A stretch of 64,000 nt of DNA, from NCBI RefSeq assembly GCF_001766835.1, contig NZ_LKEU01000012.1, forward strand, positions 30,752-94,751, written 5' to 3'. This DNA comes from Acetobacterium wieringae (GTDB taxonomy: Bacteria; Bacillota; Clostridia; Eubacteriales; Eubacteriaceae). Made by a program: the position numbers and the translations under genes. The notes below the pieces were generated by a model. The model was not told where the DNA came from and ran no database searches. It saw nothing but the letters and a program-made list of their open reading frames with translations. Positions 7,114 to 17,755 of the stretch are shown here, piece after piece (positions within the stretch are counted from its first letter, which is position 1; the number at the start of each line of letters is the position of its first letter).

Positions 7114-9483
7114 GTTTTTTCCTTCTTTCGTTTCTATCATTTTATTAAGAGGCAGTTCTGCCTTGATAACAGTTTGATTCAATTCATTCTTTCTAATCGG
7201 TAAGAGTTTTACTTTAAACGTCTTAAGTGATAAAGCATTGAGAACCACCGATACGGAGCTTAAGCTCATGGCTCCTGCCGCAAACATTGGGTTTAGTTTG
7301 AGTCCAAATGGGATATACAAAGCACCAGCAGCGAGGGGAATACCGATCACGTTATAGATAAATGCCCAAAATAAATTCTGTTTGATATTTCGTAATGTTG
7401 CCTTACTTAACTGGATAGCGGCGACAATATTCATTAAATCGTTTTGCATCAGAATAACATCGGCCGATTCGATGGCAACATCAGTGCCATTGCCGATGGC
7501 AATGCCAACGTCACTTTGGGCTAGTGCCGGTGCATCATTGATGCCATCACCGACCATGATTACCTGATGTCCCTGGGACTGAAGCCGCTTGATCATCGAG
7601 GCTTTTTCATGGGGGAGAACATTTGCCACCACATTGTCAATGTTTACCATGCTACCAATCGCCTGAGCAGTACGTTCGTTGTCGCCGGTAAGCATGTAAA
7701 CATCAATACCCATGGCTTTGAGTTGAGAAACAGCCTGGTAGCTGTTTTCTTTAATAACATCAGCAACGCCGATAATCCCTTTGATGGACTGATTCCAGCC
7801 GACCAGCAGGGGCGTTTTTCCCAAATCAGAAAGGCGTAAATAATCTGCCATGATTGATTCGACTGTGAGCCCATTACGCTCCATCAGCTTGATATTGCCA
7901 ACCAGGATTTTCTTGTCGCCAATCTGTCCATGGATGCCGAAACCAGAGAGTGATTCAAATGTGTCAGGATAGTCTAAGGACAACTGCCGTGCAGTGGCTT
8001 CTTTGATAATCGCTTCACTGAGGGGGTGCTCAGATTTATTTTCCAGTGAAGCAGTAAGTTGTACTAATTGATTCGAATCAATTTCCGGATCATAAAGAAT
8101 GATATCAGTGACGGATGGCGAACCGATGGTCAGGGTACCGGTTTTATCAAAAACGATGGTGTTGGATTTTCCAAGAATTTCCAGTGCTGGTCCATTCTTG
8201 AATAAGATGCCTTTTTCGGCACCTTTTCCGGTTCCAACCATAATTGCGGTAGGGGTAGCAAGTCCCAACGCACAGGGGCAGGAAATAACTAAAACCGATA
8301 TTGCTGCTGATAAAGCAAAGGACAACTCATAGCCGAGAATCATCCAGATCACAAAGGTGAGTAGCGAAATGCTCATCACTGCCGGTACAAAGAAACGACT
8401 GATTTCATCTGCAATCCTGGCAATCGGGGCCTTAGATGATTGGGCTTCTTCAACCAGCTGAATAATTTTGCTGAGGGTCGTGTCCTGTCCGATTTTGGTC
8501 GCTTTGAATTCGAAGGAACCGGTTTTATTGATGCTACCGGAAATCACGAAGTCGCCAACCGTTTTTTCCACTGGTAAGCTTTCACCAGTAAGCAGTGATT
8601 CGTCGACGCTGGAATGTCCGGTCAGTATTTCGCCATCAACGGGAATTCGCTCGCCGGGACGGATAATCACAATATCATTCACTTGCACGGCATCGATGGC
8701 AATTTCGACTTCAATATTGTTTCGTAAAACGAGAGCTTTATCAGGAACCAGGGCAATGAGTTTTTCGATGGCCTGGGATGTTTTTCCTTTGGCTTTTGTT
8801 TCAAGAAATTTTCCCAGGGTAATTAATACTAAGATAACGGTGGTTGATTCAAAATAGAGCTCATGCGAATAATGGTGGATCAACGCCATATTATCGTAGG
8901 AAAACCCATAGGCCAGGATGAAAAGAACGACTACCCCATAAATAAAGGAGGCGCTGGTACCAACTGCCACCAGTGAATCCATATTGGGAATTCGTTTAGC
9001 CAAGGCTTTAAAGCCATTGACGTAAAAATGGCGACACAGAAAAATGACTGGCAGGGTCAAAAACATTTGGGTTAAGGCGTTGAGCAACAAATTCTGTTCA
9101 CCGGCCAGAAAACCGGGGATCGGCAAGCCGAGCATCGGACCCATCGCCAGATAAACAAGGGGCAGCGTGAAAACCAGCGAGGCGATTAAACGAAATTTGA
9201 CCGCATCGATCTGACTTTGATAAGCGGGTTGGCCAGTTTCTTTTTTATTGATTGGCGCAGTTTTGTCCTGATCATCCAATTCGGCCCCGTAACCCAGGGC
9301 TTCGATGGTACTGATGATCAATGATGCCGGGGCCAGATCAGGGTCATGGTGGACAACCAGTTTTTCATTTGAAAAATTAATGACTGCGGATGTAACACCA
9401 TTTATTTGACCGACCTTTCGTTCAATGGCACTGGCGCAAGCCGTACAGGTCATGCCGCTGATGTTGAATTGTATTTTGTTCAT
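6901..9483 (-). CDS. copA: Copper-exporting P1B-type ATPase with C-terminal CopZ domain
   Basis: An 860-residue protein that pumps Cu(I) out of the cytoplasm. Seen in order: N-terminal heavy-metal domain with Cys13-x-x-Cys16 (GMTCTACAS), eight membrane segments, the actuator TGES, the ion site Cys-Pro-Cys (ISCPCALG), the phosphorylation site DKTGT, the SEHPL nucleotide-binding motif and GDGINDAP. After the last membrane pair, a linker leads to a second heavy-metal domain (about residues 791-860, MSCQHC) that has the size of a stand-alone CopZ. The start chosen is the ATG with AGGAGGTCACC upstream; the frame extends 27 codons further but that part overlaps promoter and operator. The csoR gene follows. 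Confidence 0.92.
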   Translation of the reverse strand: MNKIQFNISGMTCTACASAIERKVGQINGVTSAVINFSNEKLVVHHDPDLAPASLIISTIEALGYGAELDDQDKTAPINKKETGQPAYQSQIDAVKFRLIASLVFTLPLVYLAMGPMLGLPIPGFLAGEQNLLLNALTQMFLTLPVIFLCRHFYVNGFKALAKRIPNMDSLVAVGTSASFIYGVVVLFILAYGFSYDNMALIHHYSHELYFESTTVILVLITLGKFLETKAKGKTSQAIEKLIALVPDKALVLRNNIEVEIAIDAVQVNDIVIIRPGERIPVDGEILTGHSSVDESLLTGESLPVEKTVGDFVISGSINKTGSFEFKATKIGQDTTLSKIIQLVEEAQSSKAPIARIADEISRFFVPAVMSISLLTFVIWMILGYELSFALSAAISVLVISCPCALGLATPTAIMVGTGKGAEKGILFKNGPALEILGKSNTIVFDKTGTLTIGSPSVTDIILYDPEIDSNQLVQLTASLENKSEHPLSEAIIKEATARQLSLDYPDTFESLSGFGIHGQIGDKKILVGNIKLMERNGLTVESIMADYLRLSDLGKTPLLVGWNQSIKGIIGVADVIKENSYQAVSQLKAMGIDVYMLTGDNERTAQAIGSMVNIDNVVANVLPHEKASMIKRLQSQGHQVIMVGDGINDAPALAQSDVGIAIGNGTDVAIESADVILMQNDLMNIVAAIQLSKATLRNIKQNLFWAFIYNVIGIPLAAGALYIPFGLKLNPMFAAGAMSLSSVSVVLNALSLKTFKVKLLPIRKNELNQTVIKAELPLNKMIETKEGKNMKKLLKVADMSCQHCVKRVDGILNGFEGITDVSISLEEGQASFTASENVDMNAVTTALTEAGYPTSDITS

Positions 9484-9502
9484 GGTGACCTCCTGAATAA
9501 TA

Positions 9503-9518
9503 CACCCCTCATGGGGTG
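9503..9518. promoter_or_regulatory. Candidate CsoR operator
   Basis: CACCCC-TCAT-GGGGTG is a perfect six-base inverted repeat in the copA leader, between the -10 box and the ribosome site. G/C-tract palindromes of this type are the known CsoR operator form in Firmicutes. The repressor is encoded in the same operon. Confidence 0.75.
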
Positions 9519-9535
9519 GGGTAAATTCTATAATC

Positions 9536-9564
9536 ATCATACACCCGAATCGGAACAATGTCAA
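9536..9564 (-). promoter_or_regulatory. Promoter of copA-csoR
   Basis: On the minus strand, TTGACA (9564-9559) and TATGAT (9541-9536) are separated by 17 bases, close to the sigma-70 consensus. The candidate operator lies just downstream, where bound repressor would block initiation. Confidence 0.8.
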
Positions 9565-9617
9565 CTAAATAAGTAATTTAACGAAATTTGTAATCGGTTG
9601 CCAGAAAAAAATAGAGG

Positions 9618-9645
9618 TTGATAGTATTTTTTAAAGTGCTATAAT
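9618..9645 (+). promoter_or_regulatory. Promoter of the V-type ATPase operon
   Basis: TTGATA, 16 bases, TATAAT. It lies about 70 bases upstream of the first ATPase gene start and diverges from the copA promoter. Confidence 0.7.
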
Positions 9646-9715
9646 GAAAATCATAATTAATGGGTATATTAATAAGAAGAAATTAGGACAAAATATTACT
9701 GAAAGGAGACTGAAC

Positions 9716-10066
9716 ATGCTACATAGTGAAGATGCTGATATTAATGTTGTCATCAGACAAGTCATCAATCTTGATACGAAGGCAGTGCGAATTAAAAAAA
9801 ATGTTGTGCAACGCGCTGAGCGAATACTGGATCGTACCAAAAATGATATAAAAGAAAAAGAAAAAGCGGAGCTGGATGGCGCTCAGGAATTAGCTAAACA
9901 GAACTACCAGCAGGAAATCAACAAAGCCAGGGAAGAACGCCAGAAAATTATTGATGGAATGGAAGAGGAACTTACCAAAATCCGCTGTCGGTATGATGAA
10001 AAAAAAGAAGATAAGGCCAGGGAAGTTCTGGAAATACTCTTCAAGAAAAAAGTTAGTGATGTTTAA
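9716..10066 (+). CDS. ntpF: V/A-type ATPase peripheral-stalk subunit (NtpF/G-H-like)
   Basis: A 116-residue protein, almost entirely a charged Lys/Glu-rich helix (about residues 25-110), as expected for the small coiled-coil subunit that pairs with subunit E in the peripheral stalk of V/A-ATPases. It is the first gene of the nine-gene operon, the place of ntpF in Enterococcus hirae. The start chosen is the ATG preceded by AAAGGAGAC; an upstream in-frame ATG at 9644 overlaps the promoter and is unlikely. Confidence 0.75.
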   Translation: MLHSEDADINVVIRQVINLDTKAVRIKKNVVQRAERILDRTKNDIKEKEKAELDGAQELAKQNYQQEINKAREERQKIIDGMEEELTKIRCRYDEKKEDKAREVLEILFKKKVSDV

Positions 10067-10139
10067 AAGAAAAAAGATCAGCGTCAGGCTATTTTTTTCT
10101 GATTTTCTTTCTTGATTTAAAGAAAAGTGTGAGAATCGT

Positions 10140-11186
10140 ATGTCAAAGAGTAAATATGCTTGTATAAGTGCAAAAGCACTGGCAATGAGAGCTCGGAAAA
10201 TTGATGATGATGATTTTCGTGAGCTTATAAAAGCAAAGGATTTAAAAGAAGTATTTCAGTATTTACGGGACAACACCCATTATGGGGAGTTTCTAAAGAA
10301 TATGAATATTGACGATCTGCACCGAACTGAGTTTGAAGCGCATTTAAATGATCTTAAGGTTTTGGAAACAGAAAAGCTGATGCATTATTTATCAGGCGAT
10401 GATAAGACTTATTTTAAGGTGTTTCTGGTACGACTGGAAGTGGAAGCGCTGCGGATTTTAATCCGGGGGATTGCCCGAAATGATGACTTGGAATCTCTTC
10501 GGGAATTGATCATCTATTCGCATCAGTATTCAACCGTCCCCTTCGAAAAGTTATTTCGGGCCCGGGATTGGGACGAGTTTAAAAAACTGCTGATCAATAC
10601 CGACTACTATCGAATTCTGGAAATCTATAAAGATATCAGAATCGATCAGGATTTGGTGATGGTTGAAAAGAATCTGGATCGATATTATTACGATCTGGTT
10701 AAGAACCGGCTGCTCAAATTAGATAAGAAAGCCAATCGGGATCTGATTAATGCCCAGCGTCGTAATTTTGATCTATTGAATTTGATTTGGATTTATCGGG
10801 GTAAAAAGTTTTATAAACTATCCCGGGAAGAGTTGATTGCATACTCCTTGAGAGGTGGATTGGTATTAAATGAGAAGCGATTGGTAGCATTGGTTGAAGC
10901 AAAGAATTTTATCGAGATGAAAGAACAAATTGCGGATACCGATTACGCCTTTTTATTTAATCATACCAAGACCATCGATCTGTATATGGAACGGCGGCAG
11001 GAGCGGTATCTTTATTTTATGTATCTTAAGCTCTTTAGCGAAGGGAATGGCACCCTTGGGCGTGTTGTTGCCTATGTTCGGCTGCTGGACTTTGAGATCG
11101 AAGATATTACTTCGATCATCGAAAGTAAGCGCTATCAAATGGGAGCGGATGAAACAAAAAAATATTTAATCAGACCCATTGATTAG
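10140..11186 (+). CDS. ntpC: V/A-type ATPase subunit C (AC39/d-like)
   Basis: A 348-residue, mostly helical soluble protein of the AC39 family, the funnel that connects the central stalk to the membrane ring. The N-terminal YACISAKALAMRARKI pattern and repeated Leu/Arg/Asp-rich helices fit the family, and the length is usual. A 73-base gap with T-rich sequence separates it from the preceding gene and the ribosome site is weak (GTGAG). Its place ahead of the I subunit differs from the E. hirae order. Confidence 0.85.
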   Translation: MSKSKYACISAKALAMRARKIDDDDFRELIKAKDLKEVFQYLRDNTHYGEFLKNMNIDDLHRTEFEAHLNDLKVLETEKLMHYLSGDDKTYFKVFLVRLEVEALRILIRGIARNDDLESLRELIIYSHQYSTVPFEKLFRARDWDEFKKLLINTDYYRILEIYKDIRIDQDLVMVEKNLDRYYYDLVKNRLLKLDKKANRDLINAQRRNFDLLNLIWIYRGKKFYKLSREELIAYSLRGGLVLNEKRLVALVEAKNFIEMKEQIADTDYAFLFNHTKTIDLYMERRQERYLYFMYLKLFSEGNGTLGRVVAYVRLLDFEIEDITSIIESKRYQMGADETKKYLIRPID

Positions 11187-11206
11187 GGTGTGAAAGGAAG
11201 TATTCT

Positions 11207-13177
11207 ATGGCAATTGAAAATGTGATTATGATGGATGTGGTCGGAAAAATCAAATATGTTGATAAATTCGCCAAAGACATTTTTCTCTTCAATGATATTC
11301 AAATCGTCGATGCCATGCAGGAAATTGATTCCGGGCGGTTCATTCTTCCGATACGTGAGGAAAACATGGGTGAACTGCTGGGATTTGCACAACTTGTATC
11401 CGGCGAGACGATGATAGATGAGAAAAATTTTGTTAAAACAGTCAATAAGTTAAATGAACTCTACAAGGGTTCCCTTAATTTAGACATGATTTCGCTGGCA
11501 AAAAGTGACAATGATCTTGGCAAAGCGCTTGGCAAAGCCCGGGAATTTGATGGCAATCTGGTGGTGGAATACAGTGAATTAAAGCAGGTCAATGATCAGA
11601 TTGAAGCTTTGGGAAAAAGTAAAATTGCTTATTCCTATCTGGATGAGTTAGATGCAAAGATGAGTGAACTGGACAGCCTGGAGAATTTTTCCTATAGCCT
11701 TGGCTCTGTGACCAAAGACAATGCCATGCGTTTGAAGAGCATCTACAACAGTGTGACCTCGATTGTCTTTCATGTCGGTAATCAGGAGGACAATGAAGAA
11801 GTATTTATGATTGTATCCCCCAAGGATCTGGAGATTGAATCACAGCGGATTTTGAAGGCCCTTAATTTTAAACCGATTGAAGGGTTTGAAGATAAGTATA
11901 CCGAGTCGCCAAAGCAGATTTTGGAAGCGATCGATACTGAAATAGAAGCGCTGCAAGCCAGAAATGCTGAATTACTAAAAAAACTAAATATTCATCTGGA
12001 AGAAAATCGGGCTGATGCCACCGACAGTTTTAATACCTTGAGTCTTTATGCAAATCTCAGTATTATTAAAAAGTTTATGGCTTTCAGTGATGAAAATTTT
12101 TATTTTTCGGGATGGATTTCCAAGCGCGACAAACAGCGGATGGAAGCCATTGCTGCAAAATATCCGGAGATGATCATCATGTTTTCAGATAGTAGTAAAG
12201 GCAGCGGCAAGCCGCCGACAAAAATGAAAAACAACTGGCTTTTTAAGCCCTTTGAAAATTTGGTCAAGTTGTATGGAGTACCTTCGTTTAATGAGCTGGA
12301 CCCAACCCCTTTTTTAAGTTTAACCTATATGTTTTGTTTTGGATTTATGTTTGGTGATGTCGGTCAAGGTCTGGTCTTGGCGGTCGCCGGGTTTATTCTG
12401 GGAAAAAGGGGAGTAGAGCTTGGGAAGGTTTTGTTTCGCCTGGGAATTTGCTCCACATTCTTTGGATTTATGTATGGCAGTGTTTTTGGTTTTGAAGAAG
12501 TGATTCATGCCGTATGGCTAAGACCATTCGAGGAGATCAATTCGATATTATTTGTTGCAATTGGAATTGGCATCGGGATGCTTTTTGTGGCCTATGTCTA
12601 CAGCATTATTAATAAGCTTAGACAAAAAGAAATCAAAGAAGGCGTTTTTGGTAAAAATGGGATCTGTGGCTTTATCCTATATGCCAGTTTACTGGCGATT
12701 GTCGGGATAAATGTCGCCGGATTTGCAGTAGCAACGGTACTGACACCAATTTTAGGGATCTTGGCAGTGCTTTTGATTTTTATCGTATTAATCCGGGAGC
12801 CACTGGCAAATTATTTGCAGAAAAATAAGCACCTCTATGATGAAGCACCGTCAGATTATTATATTGAAAGCGGCTTTGAACTGTTTGAAATGCTGTTGGG
12901 AATGTTTAGTAATACCGTGTCGTTTATTCGAATCGGCGCCTTTGCACTGGTTCACGTAGGACTTTTTATGGCTTTCCAAACCTTGGCTGAGATGGCCCAA
13001 AATGGGGTCATCAGTGTGGGCGTCTTGATTTTTGCTAATATATTTATAATTTGTCTGGAAACCCTGATCGTTTCTATTCAGGCATTGAGATTACAGTTTT
13101 ATGAATTATTCAGTAAATACTATACCGGCGATGGGGTTGAATTTCGCCCCGTTGACCTGCAAATTAATTTATTTTAA
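11207..13177 (+). CDS. ntpI: V/A-type ATPase subunit I (a-subunit)
   Basis: A 656-residue protein with a soluble N-terminal half (about residues 1-345) containing coiled-coil segments, and a membrane C-terminal half with seven or eight helices starting near LSLTYMFCFGFMFGDVGQG (about 368-386), a conserved family pattern. The helix near SNTVSFIRIGAFALVH (about 571-586) carries the essential arginine of the ion pathway. With the K ring it forms the ion translocation path. AAAGGAAG precedes the start. Confidence 0.92.
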   Translation: MAIENVIMMDVVGKIKYVDKFAKDIFLFNDIQIVDAMQEIDSGRFILPIREENMGELLGFAQLVSGETMIDEKNFVKTVNKLNELYKGSLNLDMISLAKSDNDLGKALGKAREFDGNLVVEYSELKQVNDQIEALGKSKIAYSYLDELDAKMSELDSLENFSYSLGSVTKDNAMRLKSIYNSVTSIVFHVGNQEDNEEVFMIVSPKDLEIESQRILKALNFKPIEGFEDKYTESPKQILEAIDTEIEALQARNAELLKKLNIHLEENRADATDSFNTLSLYANLSIIKKFMAFSDENFYFSGWISKRDKQRMEAIAAKYPEMIIMFSDSSKGSGKPPTKMKNNWLFKPFENLVKLYGVPSFNELDPTPFLSLTYMFCFGFMFGDVGQGLVLAVAGFILGKRGVELGKVLFRLGICSTFFGFMYGSVFGFEEVIHAVWLRPFEEINSILFVAIGIGIGMLFVAYVYSIINKLRQKEIKEGVFGKNGICGFILYASLLAIVGINVAGFAVATVLTPILGILAVLLIFIVLIREPLANYLQKNKHLYDEAPSDYYIESGFELFEMLLGMFSNTVSFIRIGAFALVHVGLFMAFQTLAEMAQNGVISVGVLIFANIFIICLETLIVSIQALRLQFYELFSKYYTGDGVEFRPVDLQINLF

Positions 13178-13189
13178 GGAGAAACGCAA

Positions 13190-13630
13190 ATGAATGTATT
13201 AACGTTTATAACCATTGGCACCGCATTACTTGTTTTGGGAACTATTTCTCTGGGTGTTTATTTTAACTATCACGGATGTGATGCCAAACAGGTAAAACTA
13301 AAAAAATTTCTTAAGTTAAATCTGTCAACCTTTATTCCAATGTTGGTGGCAGCACTGATTGTGATGGCGCCTGGGGTTGTTGCCGCCGCCACCGGCGGGG
13401 AACCAGGAGGGATTTCAGATGCTGGACTCGGCTATATTGCAGCAGCGCTTTCTACCGGGCTTGCCTGTGTTGGGGCCGGTTATGCGGTTGGTGTGGTTGG
13501 CTCAGCTGCTTTAGGGGCTGTTTCTGAAGATCCCAAAATTCTTGGAAAAACACTAATTTTCGTAGGTCTGGCTGAAGGGGTCGCCATTTATGGCTTGGTT
13601 ATTTCAATTATGATTTTTGGAAGTCTGTAA
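13190..13630 (+). CDS. ntpK: V/A-type ATPase membrane ring subunit K
   Basis: A 146-residue proteolipid with four membrane segments. Only the C-terminal pair (about residues 78-103 and 116-144) is a typical c-type hairpin, with Gly-rich packing and the ion-binding Glu129 in FVGLAEGVAIYGL. The N-terminal pair lacks a carboxylate and has a basic loop (about 36-45). At the place of the Gln ligand in the third helix of the Na+-specific NtpK of E. hirae I see GAGYAVG with no Gln, so sodium specificity is not evident. The ribosome site is AAGGAG. Confidence 0.88.
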   Translation: MNVLTFITIGTALLVLGTISLGVYFNYHGCDAKQVKLKKFLKLNLSTFIPMLVAALIVMAPGVVAAATGGEPGGISDAGLGYIAAALSTGLACVGAGYAVGVVGSAALGAVSEDPKILGKTLIFVGLAEGVAIYGLVISIMIFGSL

Positions 13631-13632
13631 AC

Positions 13633-13935
13633 ATGAAGTCGTATGTGATCAGTGAGAATCGTGATTCCTATTTGGGAATGCAACTGGCTGGTATTGAAGG
13701 GGCATATGTAAAAACACAGGCAGAGATTGAGACAGCGTTTAAAGAAGCCTTGAAAGACAAGGAAATTGGGATAATTTTTCTGACCGAAAAAGCATCATTG
13801 ATGATTACCGATTTGGTATTGGAAGCAAAAAAGAAATACTTTTCACCTTTAATTACGGTCATCCCCGACCGCCACGGCTATTTGCGTAGTGAAGGGATGA
13901 TTATGAAGTATATTAAAGAATCTGTGGGATTGTAA
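13633..13935 (+). CDS. ntpG: V/A-type ATPase subunit F (NtpG)
   Basis: A 100-residue Rossmann-like small protein with the GIIFLTEKAS and SPLITVIPDRHG patterns (about residues 47-80) of the central-stalk F subunit, which binds subunit D. It starts 2 bases after the K stop, so it is translationally coupled. Confidence 0.85.
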   Translation: MKSYVISENRDSYLGMQLAGIEGAYVKTQAEIETAFKEALKDKEIGIIFLTEKASLMITDLVLEAKKKYFSPLITVIPDRHGYLRSEGMIMKYIKESVGL

Positions 13936-13947
13936 GGATGTGATAAA

Positions 13948-14565
13948 ATGATTTCAGTAGAAGAAAAACTCCGGGTATTTACCCAATATCTCTTAAGTAA
14001 GGAACGAAAATGGGGCAAAGATATCATCTACGATGCCAAGGATAAAAAGAAGGCGCTGCTGGCTGACTCCGAGGAAAAGATAAAAAAAGAAAAGCGGGCC
14101 ATCGAGGAGCGGAGTTATCATACGATCTTCAGAGATAAAAACAAAATTATTGCCGAAGGTAAAAATAAAGCCAAAACCCTGGAACTGGAAGAAAAGAATC
14201 GAATCCTGATGGATTTTAATCAGCTGATCCGGGAAAAAGCCAGTGATTACCTGAGTCAAGAGGTCTATAACGATTATCTGCAGGATTGTGTGGCGCAGAT
14301 TCATCAGGTTTTTGCCGGTAAAAATAATATTGTCGTTTTTGTCCGGGAAGGCGATTTTAAGCAGCTTAAAACCATCATAGATCAACAATTAACGGATTTT
14401 AATGTTGAATACCGGCAGGAATGCACAGATTGCATCGGCGGCTTTATTGCCGAGGATGCCGAAGGCCGACTCCATTGCGATTTTACGGTTGAAAATCTGA
14501 TCAAAAGTAATTATAAACTCATCGGAATGACTCTGAACGGGTTTATGGAAAAGCAGGTGAGCTAA
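13948..14565 (+). CDS. ntpE: V/A-type ATPase subunit E
   Basis: A 205-residue peripheral-stalk subunit. The N-terminal half (about residues 25-95) is a long Lys/Glu-rich helix. The C-terminal domain includes TDCIGGFIAEDAEGRLHCDFT (about 160-180), which matches the conserved CxGGxxxxxxDG region of the family. Its stop abuts the GTG start of subunit A. Confidence 0.85.
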   Translation: MISVEEKLRVFTQYLLSKERKWGKDIIYDAKDKKKALLADSEEKIKKEKRAIEERSYHTIFRDKNKIIAEGKNKAKTLELEEKNRILMDFNQLIREKASDYLSQEVYNDYLQDCVAQIHQVFAGKNNIVVFVREGDFKQLKTIIDQQLTDFNVEYRQECTDCIGGFIAEDAEGRLHCDFTVENLIKSNYKLIGMTLNGFMEKQVS

Positions 14566-16353
14566 GTGGCAGTTAAGCAAGAAAATAAAGCAAAGGGCAT
14601 CATCTCTGCCATTAACGGTCCCGTTATTAAAGGAAAAAATATGACCAGCTTTAAGATGCGGGAAATGGTTACCGTGGGGGAGCAGCGCTTAATCGGCGAA
14701 GTCATTGTTTTAGAAGGTGATATCGGGACGATCCAGGTTTACGAAGAAACGGAAGGCCTTAAAACCGGTCAGGAAATTACTCCCACCGGCAGACCGCTCA
14801 GTCTTAAATTGGGGCCGGGGATGCTTAAAAATATGTTTGACGGGATTCAACGACCACTGGAAAAAATTCAGGAGCTTTCACCGATTTTTATCCCGGAAGG
14901 CATCGGCCTCTTATCGATCGACGATAAAAAACTTTGGTCGGCAACGCTCACCGTTAAACCGGGCGATTTGTTATTGGCGGGCAGCAGCTTTGGAACAGTT
15001 CAGGAGACGCAAGTCATTAAAAACCGCCTACTGGTACCACCGAACCTGTCGGGAACCGTTGTTTCCGTGGTACCGGATGGCGAGTACACCATTGAAGATG
15101 CACTGGTAACAATTCGCGATGCCAAGAACGAGCTCCATGAACTGAAGATGGCTCATGAGTGGCCAGTGCGGACGCCAAGGCCCAATGCCTATCGGCGGGA
15201 AACCCTGGTGCCGCTCATCACCGGTCAACGAGTGATCGATATTTTCTTTCCAATTGCCAAAGGCGGTACAGCGGCAATCCCCGGGGGCTTTGGAACTGGC
15301 AAAACGATGACGCAGCATCAGTTGGCCAAATGGTCCGATGCCGATATTATTGTCTATATTGGATGTGGTGAACGGGGGAATGAAATGACCGAGGTTATTG
15401 AAGATTTTCCCAAACTAATTGATCCCCGGTCTGGGAAGTCGATCATGGAACGAACGGTTTTGATTGCCAATACCTCAAATATGCCGGTAGCAGCCCGGGA
15501 AGCCAGTATTTATACCGGCATTACCATTGCCGAATATTACCGGGACATGGGCTATGCGGTGGCAATGATGGCTGACTCCACTTCTCGTTGGGCTGAAGCA
15601 TTGCGGGAGATTTCCGGCCGACTGGAAGAAATGCCAGCGGAAGAAGGTTATCCGGCCTATCTGCCGTCGCGAATTGCTGAATTTTACGAACGGGCCGGGA
15701 GTATTGAAACCTTGGGCGGTGATGACGGCTCGATCACGATCATTGGCGCCGTGTCGCCAGCCGGTGGCGACTTCTCGGAACCGGTCACCGAAAATACCAA
15801 GCGTTTTGTTAATGTCTTTCTGGCCCTGGATAAAAGCCTGGCCTATGCCAGACATTATCCGGCTATTAACTGGCTGGAAAGTTACAGTGGTTATATAAAA
15901 ATATTATCCGATTGGTATGAGGATAATGTCGCACCGGATTGCATCACGCTGCGAAATAAAATGCTGGAGCTGATGTACGAAGAAAACAAACTTCAGGAAA
16001 TGGTCATGCTGGTTGGTGAAGATGTGCTGCCGGATGATCAGCGTTGGGTTTTAGAGATTGCCAAAATCATTAAAGTTGGTTATCTGCAGCAGAATGCCTA
16101 TAATAAAGATGACACCTATGTACCGCTGGAAAAACAGTACGCCATGCTAAAGGCCATTGAATATTTATATGAACGGGGCCGGGAAGGGTTAAAGCTCGGG
16201 ATTCCTACCTCACAGCTCAAAAATGTGGATATTTTCAGTCAGTTTATAAAAATGAAATACACCATTCCCAATGATGATTTAAGTGGAATTGAGACGCTAA
16301 AAGATGAGATTGACCAGTATTATGAAGTGCTCTTTAAAAAATATGAGAATTAA
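14566..16353 (+). CDS. ntpA: V/A-type ATPase catalytic subunit A
   Basis: A 595-residue catalytic nucleotide-binding subunit of the V1/A1 head. The P-loop GGFGTGKT (about residues 241-248) and the [10 protein letters not shown] and [19 protein letters not shown] blocks are present, as is the bulge domain before the P-loop that marks A subunits. The P-loop varies slightly from the common GPFGSGKT. It starts with GTG right after the subunit E stop. The length is usual. Confidence 0.95.
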   Translation: MAVKQENKAKGIISAINGPVIKGKNMTSFKMREMVTVGEQRLIGEVIVLEGDIGTIQVYEETEGLKTGQEITPTGRPLSLKLGPGMLKNMFDGIQRPLEKIQELSPIFIPEGIGLLSIDDKKLWSATLTVKPGDLLLAGSSFGTVQETQVIKNRLLVPPNLSGTVVSVVPDGEYTIEDALVTIRDAKNELHELKMAHEWPVRTPRPNAYRRETLVPLITGQRVIDIFFPIAKGGTAAIPGGFGTGKTMTQHQLAKWSDADIIVYIGCGERGNEMTEVIEDFPKLIDPRSGKSIMERTVLIANTSNMPVAAREASIYTGITIAEYYRDMGYAVAMMADSTSRWAEALREISGRLEEMPAEEGYPAYLPSRIAEFYERAGSIETLGGDDGSITIIGAVSPAGGDFSEPVTENTKRFVNVFLALDKSLAYARHYPAINWLESYSGYIKILSDWYEDNVAPDCITLRNKMLELMYEENKLQEMVMLVGEDVLPDDQRWVLEIAKIIKVGYLQQNAYNKDDTYVPLEKQYAMLKAIEYLYERGREGLKLGIPTSQLKNVDIFSQFIKMKYTIPNDDLSGIETLKDEIDQYYEVLFKKYEN

Positions 16354-16364
16354 GGGGGAATAGC

Positions 16365-17747
16365 ATGAAAAAAGAATATCTGCAAATCGACAAAGTCGTT
16401 GGCCCCCTGATCCAGATTTCGGATGTGGATGACGTCTTTTACGGCGAAGTGGTTGATATTGTCGAAATCAGCACCGGCAACATCAAAAAGGGAAAAGTCA
16501 TTAAAATTGAAGAAAAAAATGTGATCATTCAGGTATTTCAAAATACCGCCGGTTTAGCCGCCGGAAACAGCATCATCAAGTTTACCGGGGAAGCATTTAA
16601 TTTACCGATGTCCCTGGATTTGCAGGGACGGATCTTTAACGGCATTGGTCAACCGATTGATAACGGCAGTGATATCTTCAGTTTGGTTGAAGCCAACATT
16701 AATGGCCGCCCGATTAACCCGATGTCCCGGGAATATCCCCGTAATTTTATTCAAACCGGGATTTCTTCCATCGATACCCTGGCCACCTTGATTCGTGGTC
16801 AGAAGCTGCCGATCTTTTCCGGCAATGGCTTACCGCACAATGAATTGGCGGCCCAGATTGTGCGTCAGGCCAGACTGGGTGATAATGTCAACGAAGAATT
16901 TGGTGTGGTGTTTGCGGCTATCGGCGTTAAACATGATGACGAGAAGTTTTTCAGGAAGAGTTTTGATGAAGCCAATGTTATGGATCGGGTCGTCATGTTT
17001 GTCAACTATGCTGATGATCCCATCGCTGAGCGGGTCACGACACCCCGGTGTGCCCTGACAGCCGCCGAATACCTGGCCTTTGAAAAGCATATGCACATTC
17101 TGGTAGTCATGACGGATATCACCAGTTATTGTGAAGCGCTTCGGGAAATCTCATCAGCCCGGGAAGAAGTACCCAGCCGGAAAGGCTATCCTGGTTATAT
17201 GTATTCGGATCTGGCCTCTCTCTATGAACGGGCCGGGATGCTAAAAGACCAGGTCGGTTCGATTACCTTCCTGCCGATATTGACGATGCCTAATGACGAT
17301 ATTACCCATCCGATCCCGGATTTAACCGGTTATATCACCGAAGGTCAGATTGTGCTTGGGAGAGATTTGTTCCAGCGCAGTATCTATCCGCCAGTGGCTA
17401 TTTTACCCTCGCTTTCACGGCTGATGAAAGATGGAATTGGTGAAGGCTTTACCCGGGGCGATCATGCCGAGGTGGCCAACCAGTTGTTTGCCTCGTATTC
17501 CAAGGTTCAGGAAGTTAGAGATTTATCACAGATTATTGGAGAAGAAGATTTAAGCCCCACCGATAAAAAGTACATGGCATTTGGCCGGGCTTTTGAAGCA
17601 CAGTTTCTTAATCAGGGTTTTGATGAAGGTCGAAATATTATTGAAAGCCTTGATCTCGGCTGGCAGCTCTTGTCACTGTTGCCGCTGACCGAACTGGATC
17701 GTCTCAGTCCCGAAAACATTGATAAGTATTTTCCCAAGAAGGCATAG
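16365..17747 (+). CDS. ntpB: V/A-type ATPase regulatory subunit B
   Basis: A 460-residue non-catalytic subunit of the head hexamer. It has [22 protein letters not shown] and [10 protein letters not shown] in place of a P-loop, and [35 protein letters not shown], all hallmark B-subunit sequence. GGGGGAATAGC precedes the ATG. The length is typical. Confidence 0.95.
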   Translation: MKKEYLQIDKVVGPLIQISDVDDVFYGEVVDIVEISTGNIKKGKVIKIEEKNVIIQVFQNTAGLAAGNSIIKFTGEAFNLPMSLDLQGRIFNGIGQPIDNGSDIFSLVEANINGRPINPMSREYPRNFIQTGISSIDTLATLIRGQKLPIFSGNGLPHNELAAQIVRQARLGDNVNEEFGVVFAAIGVKHDDEKFFRKSFDEANVMDRVVMFVNYADDPIAERVTTPRCALTAAEYLAFEKHMHILVVMTDITSYCEALREISSAREEVPSRKGYPGYMYSDLASLYERAGMLKDQVGSITFLPILTMPNDDITHPIPDLTGYITEGQIVLGRDLFQRSIYPPVAILPSLSRLMKDGIGEGFTRGDHAEVANQLFASYSKVQEVRDLSQIIGEEDLSPTDKKYMAFGRAFEAQFLNQGFDEGRNIIESLDLGWQLLSLLPLTELDRLSPENIDKYFPKKA

Positions 17748-17755
17748 GTGGTGCC

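Noticed and set aside
14566..17747. Long antisense and shifted frames in the ATPase A and B genes
   Set aside because: Protein sequences lack any family pattern and the main frames are unambiguous.
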